DNA from: Cytophagales bacterium
GTDB taxonomy: Bacteria; Bacteroidota; Bacteroidia; Cytophagales; UBA9547
NCBI GenBank assembly: GCA_013297755.1
Contig: JAAFIH010000028.1
Coordinates: forward strand, 1 to 64,000
Direction: 5' to 3'
DNA: 64,000 nucleotides
Of this stretch, positions 20,051-30,804 are shown piece by piece. Below the pieces are notes generated by a model, which saw nothing but the letters and a program-made list of their open reading frames with translations, did no database searches and was not told the origin of the DNA. The position numbers and the translations under genes are program-made. The number at the start of each line of letters is the position of its first letter. Positions within the stretch are counted from its first letter, which is position 1.

Positions 20051-23000
20051 TTAATGCACAGACAATATTTCCATTTCAGTTCTTCTATTTTGTTGGTATT
20101 CTGCGTTAGTACATTTTACGCCATCTACACATTTATTGACAGGCCTCGATTCTCCATAGCCTTCGTATTCAATTCTACTAGGGTCAAACTTACCTTTTTT
20201 GATAATATATTCTGCCGATGATTTTGCTCTGTTTGATGATAGGGTTCTGTTTGATTCCTCACTTCCTCTACTATCGGTATGCGATCCTAATTTAATTCTC
20301 AATTTAGGATATTTATTCATCGTTTTTATTACTTTATCCAATTCTTTGCCAGCATCTGGTCTGATATTATATTTTCCTAGGTCGAAAAATATTTTTTCTA
20401 ACTTGATTTTGTCGCCTTCGCACAAAAGTGGGCTATCTATATTGATGGTTTTGGTTTTGATATTTTTAGTAATCACAAATTGAATATTGTCGGCACAGCT
20501 ATCTTTGAGTGCTTCTACTACATATTCTTTGTTTGGTTTTACTTCAAAAGCATACAATCCATTGGCTGCAGTGAGTGTTTGAGCTATCACAGAGCCATCA
20601 GTTTTGTCTTTTAATACTACTTTTACGTTATCCATAGGTTGCAAAGTTTCAGAACTAAATGCTTTGCCAGTAAGTGCTATCATACCTTCTTTGCAACGCA
20701 ATTTTGATTGATTTACCCCACCTTTAATAAAAGAGTAAGATGTTCTACGTCCACTTTGTTGCTTGGCTTCATCGCAGTATTGTGGGTTTGTGCAACCTTG
20801 TACTGGGTCTTTAGACACCAACAAAGTCAATCTTGCTATATCAATACCATTTTCTGTAAAATACTTTAATACTGCATTGCTTCTACGTAGTGCCAAGCGT
20901 TGGTTGTAAGTACCAGATGCTCTCGAATCTGTGTGAGAAGAAAACTCAAGTGCCAAATCTGGTTCGGCTTTTAGTAAGTTTAGCACTTTATCCAAAACAA
21001 TTTTAGCATCTGACCTTATGGCAAATTTATCCAAATCGTAATAGGTATTTTCTATAAAATATTTTTGCTTGTTTCTATCACAGTCTATCAAAGGTTGCAT
21101 ATACAAAAAGGCAGTGATTACTTTAGACTCCTTGATTCCTTTGGTCGATCTGGCTTCTATATTAGATTTGATGGCTCCTTTAGTTCCATAAACTTCGTAC
21201 TCATTTTCTGGCATTAATTTAAAATAAAAACGTCCATCTGCATTAGTTTTTGTGGTAGTGGTTTCTCCAGTAGTTTTGTTTGTCAATGTGATAGGTTCAT
21301 ATTGAGCTACTTCAGTTTCTCGATCAGTAAGCGTACCTTCAAGTGCAATCTGCAAAGGCTTATCCATATAAATTTTGACTTGTATGGTTTCTCCAGGTTT
21401 GATTCCTACAGTACTTATTTCTGCCATTTGATCGGCAAAGCCCTCTTTTTTTACAGGAATGTAATACACTTTTTCTGGCTCTAGTCCATCAAAAGAAAAT
21501 TTGCCTTCAAAATCGTTTTGTTTTTCAGGGTATATATTTTCGTTTTTATCGTTTAGTTTTACAAAGGCTTTGTCTATGGGTGTTTCATTTTCGACATAAA
21601 CTACAATTCCATCTAATTTTATACCAGGTTTGTAATCAAACATATATATGTCATCGTCTGGGCCACCACGTTTTCTGTTAGAACTAAAGTAGCCTGTTTT
21701 CATATCATTGCTTACTATTATTCCAAAATCATCTTTTTTGGAATTAAGCGGGAAACCCATATTTTTGGGATTTGCATTTGATAATGGGGTTTTGAAAATA
21801 TCCAATCCACCCAAACCAGGATGACCAGTAGAAGAGAAAAACAAGTTGTTGTTGCCATCTACAAAAGGAAACATTTCATTGCCAACAGTATTTATATCAG
21901 AGCCTAAATTTTCGGGTTTCGACCAAGTATTGTCTGCATTTTTGGTAACTTTAAAAATATCAGTTTTGCCTACGGAACCAGGCATGTCAGAAGCAAAATA
22001 TAATGTATTGCCATCTGCACTCAAGGCTGGGTGGCCAGTAGAATATTCGTTGCTATTAAAAGGCATCTCCTTGGCTGTAGACCAAGCTCCATTTGTTTTT
22101 TTGGAGTAATATAATTTCAACTTGTTTACTTTATCAGAGCTTTTTGCTCCTTTCATTTTATTATAATTATTACGCGTAAAATAAATCACAGAATCGCCAT
22201 CAAATGCACATGGGCCTTCGTGATATTTGGTGTTTAGTTTCTTACTAAATGGCTTTGTAATAAGTAAAGAAGAGTCTTTTGATAATTTATTGTCTGACTT
22301 AAAATAATGTCCATGATAGCCCACTGTGCGTGTGTCATTGCTGGTTTTGCGTGTTTCGTCTGCATGTAAAGGATTTTTTTCTTTAAAATTCAAATATGTA
22401 GATGTGTCTACATCATCAGCAATAATTGGCGTATAAAAATCACTTTTTATTACATTATTTGTGTCTACAAAATACATATCCAAATAAGCAGTATTATTCC
22501 ACCCATACACACGTTTTACACCATTTCCTTGCACTCTGGCCGATGTAAAAACAAGACCATCTTTGTAGGGGACAGGCGAAAAATCAGCTTGTTGTGTATT
22601 GATATTTAAGTAATAAATTTTGTATCTTGCCGAATCTGAATATAATTTAGATAAGTTTTCATAGCTTTTGGCAAACGCTGCTCCACGCTTATCTTCTGGC
22701 ATCATGGCATCGTATTTGTCGTAATAAAAGCGGGCTTCTTCATATTTTCCATTTCTAGCCAAAGATTCTGCATATCCAAGAGTAACTTCTGTATCTTGAA
22801 AACCCATATTTATCAATTTCCTGTAAGCTCTCTCGGCTTTCACTGATTCACGGGTTTTGAAATAGCAGTCAGCCAATTTTTTGATAGTTTCTGTGTTGTT
22901 GCTATCTTTTTTTAGCGATTGCTCATACAGTTCGGCAGCATCTGAGTAATGTAAGTTGGCATACTCTTTGTCGGCCAGTTTTTGCGACATATTTACTTTT

Positions 23001-23059
23001 TGGCCAAACATAGTTTGGCATAAAGAAACAAGAATTAATATGTAATAAATTTTTTTCAT
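20051..23059 (-). CDS. PorE-like protein: TPR, PD40 propeller, carboxypeptidase-regulatory domains and two OmpA domains
   Basis: The 1002-residue periplasmic/outer-membrane protein has a signal peptide, TPR repeats (about 25-150) and a WD40-like PD40 beta-propeller (about 160-480, e.g. GHPALSADGNTLYFASDMPG). Carboxypeptidase-regulatory-like domains follow, then two OmpA peptidoglycan-binding domains: YYDLDKFAIRSDA...SSHTDSRASG and IFFDLGKYNIRPDA...GSHTDSRGS. TPR-PD40-CRD-OmpA is the layout of T9SS component PorE, which links the secretion apparatus to peptidoglycan. A second OmpA domain, separated from the first by another regulatory-like domain (LTGKAFSSETLQPMDNV), is unusual. The gene lies 37 bases downstream of a PorP/SprF gene, the usual pairing. 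Confidence 0.87.
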   Translation of the reverse strand: MKKIYYILILVSLCQTMFGQKVNMSQKLADKEYANLHYSDAAELYEQSLKKDSNNTETIKKLADCYFKTRESVKAERAYRKLINMGFQDTEVTLGYAESLARNGKYEEARFYYDKYDAMMPEDKRGAAFAKSYENLSKLYSDSARYKIYYLNINTQQADFSPVPYKDGLVFTSARVQGNGVKRVYGWNNTAYLDMYFVDTNNVIKSDFYTPIIADDVDTSTYLNFKEKNPLHADETRKTSNDTRTVGYHGHYFKSDNKLSKDSSLLITKPFSKKLNTKYHEGPCAFDGDSVIYFTRNNYNKMKGAKSSDKVNKLKLYYSKKTNGAWSTAKEMPFNSNEYSTGHPALSADGNTLYFASDMPGSVGKTDIFKVTKNADNTWSKPENLGSDINTVGNEMFPFVDGNNNLFFSSTGHPGLGGLDIFKTPLSNANPKNMGFPLNSKKDDFGIIVSNDMKTGYFSSNRKRGGPDDDIYMFDYKPGIKLDGIVVYVENETPIDKAFVKLNDKNENIYPEKQNDFEGKFSFDGLEPEKVYYIPVKKEGFADQMAEISTVGIKPGETIQVKIYMDKPLQIALEGTLTDRETEVAQYEPITLTNKTTGETTTTKTNADGRFYFKLMPENEYEVYGTKGAIKSNIEARSTKGIKESKVITAFLYMQPLIDCDRNKQKYFIENTYYDLDKFAIRSDAKIVLDKVLNLLKAEPDLALEFSSHTDSRASGTYNQRLALRRSNAVLKYFTENGIDIARLTLLVSKDPVQGCTNPQYCDEAKQQSGRRTSYSFIKGGVNQSKLRCKEGMIALTGKAFSSETLQPMDNVKVVLKDKTDGSVIAQTLTAANGLYAFEVKPNKEYVVEALKDSCADNIQFVITKNIKTKTINIDSPLLCEGDKIKLEKIFFDLGKYNIRPDAGKELDKVIKTMNKYPKLRIKLGSHTDSRGSEESNRTLSSNRAKSSAEYIIKKGKFDPSRIEYEGYGESRPVNKCVDGVKCTNAEYQQNRRTEMEILSVH

Positions 23060-23096
23060 ATAATATTAAAGGTATAGTTAGTTCATTTTAAAAAAA

Positions 23097-24026
23097 TTAG
23101 AAATAGCGTGGCGAAAGCACCTTGGCTTTGTTGAAACCCATTTCATAACGCAACATTATTTCGTGGCTCATGGCTTTTACGAAACCAAAATTATTTACTT
23201 TTGTAGTCCAATCAAAGGCATAACCAATCCTAAACTGTTCTGTGGCTTGCCATTCTAGCAAAATACTTGGCGAGGATAAACTTCTATACGAAATACCAAC
23301 ACCAATTTTATCATAAAAATATATGTTTGCATTGATATCAGCTTGTATGGGTGCTCCACTTACCACTTTTACCAACAAAGAAGGCTTTAATTTTACTAAA
23401 TCGCTTACGTTGATTACATAACCTGCCATAAAAAAAGCATGCCTAAATTGCTGTGCCTTGTATTTACTAGCAACACTAATGCCACCAACAACAGCATTGC
23501 TCGATATATTACTATTTAATAATTTAGGAAATGAAAGCCCTATATAAAAACGGTCGTTGCTCCAAAAAAGACCAGCACCTATGTTTGGCAGGGTTTTATT
23601 GACATTAGCCCCAAAAGCAGGGTCGTTTTCGATTTTGGCATCTAATAAATTGGCCTGAAATTGAGTTATTCCAGCATTTATCCCAAAAGCTAGGGTAGAT
23701 TTTTCAAATCTTATTCTGTATGCACCACTTACATTGGCACCAAATACATTGAAAACTCCAATGGCATCGTTTGAAATTTGCAAGCCAAGTCCTAATTTTT
23801 CGTTGGCCAGTGGCATATCTGCACTAAAAGTAAGGGTTCGTGGTGCACCTGCTAAACCTGTCCATTGGTTTCTATACAAGGCAGTAAGGCTGAGTACATC
23901 TCTACTACCAGCATACGCAGGGTTTACGGCAAGCATATTGAACATATATTGTGTATACATGGCATCTTGCTGTGCATACAAAGTTCCGACAACAGAAATT
24001 AGGATGGTTAAAGTAAATTTTTTCAT
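23097..24026 (-). CDS. PorP/SprF family T9SS outer-membrane protein
   Basis: About 309 residues, an outer-membrane beta-barrel with signal peptide MKKFTLTILISVVGTLYA. The family signature DAMYTQYMFNMLAVNPAYAGSR is clear. The ATG at 24026 is preferred to a TTG nine bases upstream because it gives a standard signal peptide. PorP/SprF proteins work in T9SS secretion and are often dedicated to type B cargo. The neighbour downstream is the PorE-like protein, probably co-transcribed. A second family member is at 48777-49778. Confidence 0.92.
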   Translation of the reverse strand: MKKFTLTILISVVGTLYAQQDAMYTQYMFNMLAVNPAYAGSRDVLSLTALYRNQWTGLAGAPRTLTFSADMPLANEKLGLGLQISNDAIGVFNVFGANVSGAYRIRFEKSTLAFGINAGITQFQANLLDAKIENDPAFGANVNKTLPNIGAGLFWSNDRFYIGLSFPKLLNSNISSNAVVGGISVASKYKAQQFRHAFFMAGYVINVSDLVKLKPSLLVKVVSGAPIQADINANIYFYDKIGVGISYRSLSSPSILLEWQATEQFRIGYAFDWTTKVNNFGFVKAMSHEIMLRYEMGFNKAKVLSPRYF

Positions 24027-24763
24027 GTTTTTCAAGGTTAGTTAGTAAGAAATATAATTTATTAAAAATAGAAATCAAGCCATTTTTAATTCATCATATT
24101 ATCCGTTTATTTCATTTAATTTTTATAATTCTAGAGAATATTTTACAACAAATTTAACTATCAATAATTTCAAAATTGTACTAATTGAATAAATACGATT
24201 TTTTATAAACATATAATTTTATCTTATCAAAGCTAAATAATAACGTGCAATAATAACAATTTTTGAGAATGTTTATAAATTTTGGTTGAAATTTTCGATA
24301 AATATACAAGATTTAAAGACGAAAAAAATTGTATTTTTTTTGACTTTCAAACATCTAACTACAAATTATTCTTTTTGTTTAAAAAAGTCTAAAAGTTTAT
24401 GTCTTTAATTCTAATATATTTCTTTGTAAACTTAAAATTATAATTTTTTAAAATATCATGTTACAAAAAATACAACTTGAGTGTTTGAAAAAGTTAGCTA
24501 TTTTCTAAGGATTTTCACATATATTGAATCCAACATATTGTACGCATATAAAGACATTATAGGTTATAACAATAAAATATTACTTTAAAAATAATGTTTT
24601 AAGTAACAATAGTATCATTCTTCTTGATGCTTATAAGACCAAAGAAAGAGATTTTTTCATATAAAAAGAAGTTATTTGTGCTTTACTAATTATTTCTATT
24701 AAAGACCTTATTTGAGCTTTTAAAGATTAAAAAGAAATAAAATATAAACAAAACTCTTTAGAT
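24027..24763. other. Long AT-rich intergenic region without recognised genes
   Basis: 737 bases between the PorP/SprF start and the end of the M16 gene. No ORF with family resemblance, no tRNA and no strong hairpin was found on either strand. Confidence 0.4.
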
Positions 24764-26041
24764 TTATCCTACAAATACTTTTACAAAACTGCTGGTATCC
24801 AAATACTTGTTGGCTAGTTTTTGCAACTCTTTGGCCGAAACTTTTCTGATATTGGTTATATAGTTGTCGTAGTACGAATAATCTAACTCGTTGTAATGCA
24901 CAGTTTTGAACTTGTCGGCCAATGCAAAAGGCGTATTTACAGAATTTAAGTAGCCTCCAATCATGTAGTTTTTTACAGTTTCGAGCTCTTCTGATGATAT
25001 TTCAGTGTTTTTTAATATTTCTATTTGAGCAAAAATCTCGTCTACTGCCGTTGTAAGAAGTTCTTTTTTGACATCAGCCCCAATGACAAAATATCCTTCG
25101 TGCTGATGAGTGATGATTTGAGAATAAATACTATACGTTAGTCCTTTTTCTTCTCTTATGGTTTTCATAAGTCTTGAACCAAAATAACCACCTAAAATCT
25201 CATTTAATACCGTAAATTTAAAATAATCTGGATGTTTTCGAGTAAACATACGTTTTCCAATACGTAAACTCGATTGCACAGCTTCTACTTTTTCGAGATA
25301 TAGTTCGTTGGAATTTTGCTCAATTCTTATTTCTTTATTGGCCGATTGTGCAGGTGCTAATTTATATTTTTTATGACCAAAAAATTTGTCTATTTCTTTT
25401 AAAATGGTGTCATTGGCATTCCCAGAAACGATAATTTCAAAAGCATTGTCTTTGATGTAAGATTTATAAAAACCCAAACAATCTTTTAATTCTAATTCAA
25501 CTACATCGTTTTCGGTAATGAAATAACCATAAGGATGTGTTGTGCCAAAAATATGTTGTTTAAACAAACCAGCAGCTACAAAACTTGTTTTTTCTACATT
25601 TATTTTTAGCTGCTGCAAATGTATGTCTTTGATGTTGGCAAAGTTTTTTTCTAAGAAATTAGATTCATTGATAATTTCTAATATTAAAGGAAACAATGAA
25701 TAAATATGTTTTTCGAGGCAAGTCAACGAAATAGTAATTTTATCAACCCCAGAAAAAAAATCTATGTTAGCACCATAAAAAGCTATTTTATCGGCAATTT
25801 CTTTTTGGGAATGGTGCAAAGTGCCCTCACTGAGCATTTTGGCAGTAAAGAAAGATTGTCCCTTGATTGTTTCTGTATAATGGCCTGCATTGAAAACGAT
25901 GTCCAATTTAACTAGATTTTGGCTACCCATACGTATATAATGTAGCGGAATCTTGTTGGCAAGCTGTGTTGTGGTGGCCCTATTTATTTTGAATGGTTTA
26001 ATTTCAACACTTTCGGGGGCAATGGTTCTATCTAATGTCAT
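24764..26041 (-). CDS. M16 family peptidase-like protein lacking the zinc-binding motif
   Basis: 425 residues with the M16 (insulinase/processing-peptidase) fold: an N-terminal half similar to beta-subunits, and the C-terminal RLMKTIREEKGLTYSIYS motif, the R/Y substrate-binding pair of the family. Where active members have HxxEH, this protein reads GQSFFTAKMLSEGT without histidines. It is therefore probably the non-catalytic partner type. No active partner lies beside it. The ATG at 26041 is preferred to the TTG one codon upstream. It follows porV by 74 bases and may be the last gene of the operon. Confidence 0.82.
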   Translation of the reverse strand: MTLDRTIAPESVEIKPFKINRATTTQLANKIPLHYIRMGSQNLVKLDIVFNAGHYTETIKGQSFFTAKMLSEGTLHHSQKEIADKIAFYGANIDFFSGVDKITISLTCLEKHIYSLFPLILEIINESNFLEKNFANIKDIHLQQLKINVEKTSFVAAGLFKQHIFGTTHPYGYFITENDVVELELKDCLGFYKSYIKDNAFEIIVSGNANDTILKEIDKFFGHKKYKLAPAQSANKEIRIEQNSNELYLEKVEAVQSSLRIGKRMFTRKHPDYFKFTVLNEILGGYFGSRLMKTIREEKGLTYSIYSQIITHQHEGYFVIGADVKKELLTTAVDEIFAQIEILKNTEISSEELETVKNYMIGGYLNSVNTPFALADKFKTVHYNELDYSYYDNYITNIRKVSAKELQKLANKYLDTSSFVKVFVG

Positions 26042-26115
26042 CAAAAATTTATAAGAATGATAGCGTTTTTTGTAATATTTACAAAAAAATAATTATATTA
26101 ATCAGATATAGATAG

Positions 26116-27303
26116 CTACTCTACAGCCGATTCTTTTACTTTTCCTGGTTTTTCTATGTTTACATTAAGCGAAAAACGTAAAGTATTGGCCAAAGGCGAA
26201 TTTCTGGTAGTGGCTACCAAATAGGCAAAATCGAGCCCCAAAACGCTATATTTGATTCCTAAACCTAAGGAAACATATTGGCGTCCCCCTTTGGTAGGGT
26301 TTTCGTTGAAAAAACCCCCACGTATGGCAAACAAATTGTCGTACCAATATTCGGTGCCAAAACCTAAAGTAATTTCTCTCATTTCTTCGCCAAAGCCACC
26401 TGGGGCATCTCCAAACGAGCCAATCATAGCACTAACAATAGATTTGGATGTATTGGTAAATCTACGACCAGTCGCTGGGTCGAATTGTGGTGAGGGGGTT
26501 AGCAATTTGGCGGCTTCAACTCCAAAACTAATTTTATTGTATTCGTCCAACTCTGTGGTGTGCATTACACCCAATTTGAGGGTTGTTGGCAAATAATCAG
26601 ACCTAAAACCATAGCCCAATTTGGCACCAATATTGTTTATCATTATTCCTACGGCCAGTTTCATATCTTTGCCGCCAGCAAACATATCTGTTTTGTAATA
26701 AAAACCAATATCAGCAGCTGCCGACTGTCCGCCACCTGATTGTGCCAAAGCTCCTTGAAAGCCCGAAAGCAAATTAGAATAAATATATTTTAGCGATATG
26801 CCACCACTCAATTTTTTGCTTAACAATCGAGAGTATGTACCTGCAAGCGATAACTCTTGCGGTGTTCCATTGCCTTGTGGCAATGCTTGGTCGTCATAAA
26901 AATCAATTTTTCCTAAATCAAAATAAGTAAAATTGATGGCCACGGCATCTTCTTTTCTTAACTTATAGTAGCCTGCCAAATTATACAATCCCATATCAGG
27001 TGCTAAATTTCTAAGCCAGGGATTATACGAAATACTACCCCCAAAATCTCTTTCTACCAAGCATAGTTTGCCAGGGTTATGATAAGCCGAGTTTTCATCG
27101 GCCGAAGTAGCCACCCCCATGTCGCCCATAGCGGCCGAGCGAGCATTGGTAATGATACCCAAAAATGGCACAGCAGTTTGCAATGGACTTAATTCTTGGC
27201 CAAGCAAATTTGTTTTACTTGTTCCTATCGCTGCCTGTCCACGAACTAAAATGTATGAATAAAACGAAAAAATAATTAAAAAAACTTTTGAAAAACGCAT
27301 CAT
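26116..27303 (-). CDS. porV: T9SS outer-membrane protein PorV
   Basis: 395 residues, a FadL-like outer-membrane barrel with signal peptide and the PorV signature AVPFLGIITNARSAAMGDMGVATSADENSA near the N-terminus (given in two overlapping parts in the family). PorV shuttles cargo from the translocon SprA/Sov to the attachment complex and binds the sorting domain, acting with the sortase PorU. It starts 26 bases after porU ends, the conserved porU-porV order. Two consecutive ATGs (27303, 27300) could start it. Confidence 0.93.
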   Translation of the reverse strand: MMRFSKVFLIIFSFYSYILVRGQAAIGTSKTNLLGQELSPLQTAVPFLGIITNARSAAMGDMGVATSADENSAYHNPGKLCLVERDFGGSISYNPWLRNLAPDMGLYNLAGYYKLRKEDAVAINFTYFDLGKIDFYDDQALPQGNGTPQELSLAGTYSRLLSKKLSGGISLKYIYSNLLSGFQGALAQSGGGQSAAADIGFYYKTDMFAGGKDMKLAVGIMINNIGAKLGYGFRSDYLPTTLKLGVMHTTELDEYNKISFGVEAAKLLTPSPQFDPATGRRFTNTSKSIVSAMIGSFGDAPGGFGEEMREITLGFGTEYWYDNLFAIRGGFFNENPTKGGRQYVSLGLGIKYSVLGLDFAYLVATTRNSPLANTLRFSLNVNIEKPGKVKESAVE

Positions 27304-27329
27304 CTGTTAAATTCTATTAAAATACTACT

Positions 27330-30300
27330 TTATTTGACTACTACTAACCTTTGGATACTATCAGAAACGGCTCCATCTTTTTGAGCTACTATCGAACATT
27401 TATAAACGTACAAACCACTTGTAATATTGTAATTATCGTTTTGGCCAATGTTCCAATCTATTTCTAATGTTGCATTTGCATATTGTATATCTTCTACTAT
27501 TTTTTTTACCAACTGGCCTTGATTATTATAAATATCAAGTTGAAGGGCCAAATTTTCGCCTACTCTATTATGATTGATAATAAATTTTGTAAATTCTGAA
27601 GCTGGATTTGGTACATTTATAATTTGACTGATGGCAAATTTAGCAGATTTTGCCACAATAAAATCTAATTTTTTTTCAGATGAGTTATTATAAGTGTCCC
27701 ATGCCTTTACTTTGATGGTATGCAACCCGTCTGCAAGCGAATCTAGTGTGTACGAAACACTCCCTTTTTTGTAGTTATTAAGCTCTGTTGTGTAGTTTTC
27801 GTTTAATATTAAGGTCTGGTCTATATTGTTGTCGAGGACTCCAGTAATTTCGTGGCCTATGCCTGATCGAGCTATATTTATACCACTTTCATCAGCCAGT
27901 TTTATCAATAGCAGTGGTTTTGAACCAGTCATTCCTTTGTTTCTAAAAGTAGTATCATCCATGTATAAATGTATCTCTGGAGGGGTATTATCCTCAGGAG
28001 CGTTTACATTTGTGCCACCCAACATTACATTGTTGGTATATCCACCAGCGTCTATTAATTGTTTTTTGTCGAAAGCATACAGGCTAAATTTGCTATCACC
28101 TACTTTGTAATTGATGTCTTTTGGCAAAATAAAAGAATATACAAACTTACCATTTTCGACAGAGGCTTTGGCCGAAAGTACAGCATTATCTCTCATTTTA
28201 AAATCAAATGGGCTTTCTTGGTCGGGGTATTGTGCCAGTGTGCGAAGTTCGCTATATTTATCAAATAAATCAATTTCTATGGTACCATTAAAATTTTGCA
28301 TCAACATATTTTTTTCTTTATCTCTGATTTCGCCTTGAATAGTAACTTTAGATAAAGCCTCCAAAGTATCAGCAGCTACCGAAAGCCCATTGATAGATGT
28401 TAAAACTACATTATGCTCAGGAAAAGCAAGTACACTAGATGGATCGCCAAAAAGCATATAACTACGATTAAAAACGCTAACAGCACTAGCATTTTTGGCA
28501 TTTCTAAAGACTTCGCCTATATCAGGTCTGTTTCCTTTGGCATCTTTGATAAACATATTTTTATAAATCTCTTTGTTTAGCAGCAAGTTTGTAGATTTAT
28601 AGACTGGTCTAGTGGCTGTAATTGTACCAATGGCACCTCCTTTTTTGGCGAGTAACAATTCGAGGGCTCCTCCAGTTCGTTTTGGTTGGTCGCAGAGTCC
28701 AAAATCGCAAGTGGCCGTAATATAAAAGTTGAGTTTATCAAAATTAGTAAAAGATTGAGCATCAGTACCATTCAAAATTTGCTCTTGTGCTATATTTTCG
28801 GGGCCACCATGCCCTGAATAATTGATTATTAAAACACCCTTGTCTATATTATTTCTCAAAATACTATTTATTTTAGGAGCTAGTGTACCAATAGGAGTCA
28901 GTTTTAGTGGATAGGCATCAATATATGCTTTAGTAATATTAATAGCATTGGTATTGGTTTCGATGACAGTAGACAACTCTTCGGCATCGTGTATATGGCC
29001 ATTTGCATCTGCATTATCAGCAAGTAATAATATTTTATTTTTCCATTTTCCAAATGCGTTTTTATTACTTTTATAGTTTATGATTTTATCAACTGCGATG
29101 GAGGCTTCTTCAGCATTTCGTACTGGCAAGCGACCAACGCCAATCAACATATTATAATTGGAGTTGGATTCGGCCCACTCGCCTTCGTTATCTCCAAAAA
29201 ACCCATAATAATCATCAGAACAATAAGAATTGATACCACTTGTAGATTCTCGTGCTTGATATACAGGCACAAAATTGGTATTATCGGCTATTCTATTTTT
29301 GTAATCATAAGAACAAGCACCAAATAAAATTAGGTTTTTGAGGCCACCACGAGCATAAAACATGGCTGCACAATCTCTAATGGCTGTAATATCTTGGGCA
29401 CCACTCGAAAACTCGTTGTACACTTGGTCTGTAGTTGCTACCAATGTTTTGATACCTATCGAATTTTTGAACTGAGCAAGTCTTTTGGCTTCATTTTCAA
29501 AACTTGGATGCGTAATAATGAGTAACTGTGGGGTTTCGGCACCATGTATATTTTGGTTTGGTATTTTGGATTCAAAACTGGGTATTTGAGTAATTTGATT
29601 TGGATAAAAAGCCACAAAATGCTCTATTTGTGACATAGATAATGATTGAAACTGCAAGGTATTTCCAATAATTGTAGTAGACATTTGTATGGGAGAGGGA
29701 GTAGTAGAAATATTCCAAACTTCTAAGCCATTGCTCGCATTGCCTATATTGTAAACATTAGAAATATTTGATTTAGCATCTAAAGTCCTGAAAATCAAGC
29801 TATTACCAATCATATTTAAACTTCTTTTTGCTTGTATTTCTACATAATCTAAATAGCCAACTGCTGCTGGTTCGCTTTTTTCAAAAGTCATTTTATAAAC
29901 CATTGAGCTATTGTTATTGATAGCTTTAGCGTTTAGATTCAACGATGCCATACCAAAACTACCCACATCAAACTGAGCTCTTGTGCCAAAAACCAAGTCT
30001 GATTTAAGTAAGTTTTCGTTTAAATACAACTTAAATGTTGAGGGAGAAGCATCTCTTGATTTATTAAAATAAGCACTACGAATGGATATGTTTGAATTGG
30101 GCATAAGTCCTGTAAAATCAAAATTGAAATTGCGTGTAGTAGTGCTACCAAAATCTTCGCCATACCAAGTTCTACCCGACATCAACATATTTTGCAAATC
30201 ATTGTTTATATATAGTAAATCATCATAATAATCGATTACAACACTGGTTGCTGTGGTTGATTGTTGATTGGTATTTTCTTTAATTTTGATGTTATTACTA

Positions 30301-30740
30301 TCAGAAATATGTATAAAATAGTAAGATTTATCTGAATAAATATTTTTAATATGATTTATTTCTGAGCCATTGATTTTTAATTCGTTGGAGCCTTGAGCAT
30401 AAAATAAAATAAAATCAGTAGAATTGAATTTACCATTGGAGAGGCCATAAAATTTAGTGGAATTTTCTTTGAGATCGTCCCACCTAAAACTGGCTCTCGA
30501 TTGAGGCAACATACCTATTCCATTGCCATAAATTTTGATTTTATTAGGGTCTATATTCTGAGGATTGAGTCCTAATTTGACCAAAAAATTATAATCAATT
30601 TTATGTAATCCAGATTGAGAAACACCAATTTTGTAGAAATTTCCTTGTTTTAGGACAGATTCTTGAACATTATCGGCAGTGGCAAATACAGATAAAAAAA
30701 TACACACAATAACAATGCATCTTTGCATAAAAGCTAACAT
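27330..30740 (-). CDS. porU: T9SS sortase PorU (C25 gingipain-like)
   Basis: About 1136 residues from ATG 30740. A signal peptide and beta-rich N-terminal domains precede a C25 peptidase domain with catalytic histidine in YSGHGGPE (H644) and cysteine in TATCDFG (C678). Ig-like domains and a C-terminal PNPASEFTKF segment resembling a sorting domain follow, as in PorU. It removes the sorting domain of secreted proteins and attaches them to the cell surface. The frame extends to 30875, but that extension overlaps purS and would bury the signal peptide. ATG 30728 is a second option. Confidence 0.93.
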   Translation of the reverse strand: MLAFMQRCIVIVCIFLSVFATADNVQESVLKQGNFYKIGVSQSGLHKIDYNFLVKLGLNPQNIDPNKIKIYGNGIGMLPQSRASFRWDDLKENSTKFYGLSNGKFNSTDFILFYAQGSNELKINGSEINHIKNIYSDKSYYFIHISDSNNIKIKENTNQQSTTATSVVIDYYDDLLYINNDLQNMLMSGRTWYGEDFGSTTTRNFNFDFTGLMPNSNISIRSAYFNKSRDASPSTFKLYLNENLLKSDLVFGTRAQFDVGSFGMASLNLNAKAINNNSSMVYKMTFEKSEPAAVGYLDYVEIQAKRSLNMIGNSLIFRTLDAKSNISNVYNIGNASNGLEVWNISTTPSPIQMSTTIIGNTLQFQSLSMSQIEHFVAFYPNQITQIPSFESKIPNQNIHGAETPQLLIITHPSFENEAKRLAQFKNSIGIKTLVATTDQVYNEFSSGAQDITAIRDCAAMFYARGGLKNLILFGACSYDYKNRIADNTNFVPVYQARESTSGINSYCSDDYYGFFGDNEGEWAESNSNYNMLIGVGRLPVRNAEEASIAVDKIINYKSNKNAFGKWKNKILLLADNADANGHIHDAEELSTVIETNTNAINITKAYIDAYPLKLTPIGTLAPKINSILRNNIDKGVLIINYSGHGGPENIAQEQILNGTDAQSFTNFDKLNFYITATCDFGLCDQPKRTGGALELLLAKKGGAIGTITATRPVYKSTNLLLNKEIYKNMFIKDAKGNRPDIGEVFRNAKNASAVSVFNRSYMLFGDPSSVLAFPEHNVVLTSINGLSVAADTLEALSKVTIQGEIRDKEKNMLMQNFNGTIEIDLFDKYSELRTLAQYPDQESPFDFKMRDNAVLSAKASVENGKFVYSFILPKDINYKVGDSKFSLYAFDKKQLIDAGGYTNNVMLGGTNVNAPEDNTPPEIHLYMDDTTFRNKGMTGSKPLLLIKLADESGINIARSGIGHEITGVLDNNIDQTLILNENYTTELNNYKKGSVSYTLDSLADGLHTIKVKAWDTYNNSSEKKLDFIVAKSAKFAISQIINVPNPASEFTKFIINHNRVGENLALQLDIYNNQGQLVKKIVEDIQYANATLEIDWNIGQNDNYNITSGLYVYKCSIVAQKDGAVSDSIQRLVVVK

Positions 30741-30804
30741 CAAACTTTGGTTTGTAGTATTATTATTGTATATTTTTTCTAATAAGGCGATGGGGATTTT
30801 TATT

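Noticed and set aside
24027-24763. Possible small RNA or gene in the long spacer
   Set aside because: No stable hairpin with a T-run, no conserved-looking ORF and no promoter pair could be supported.
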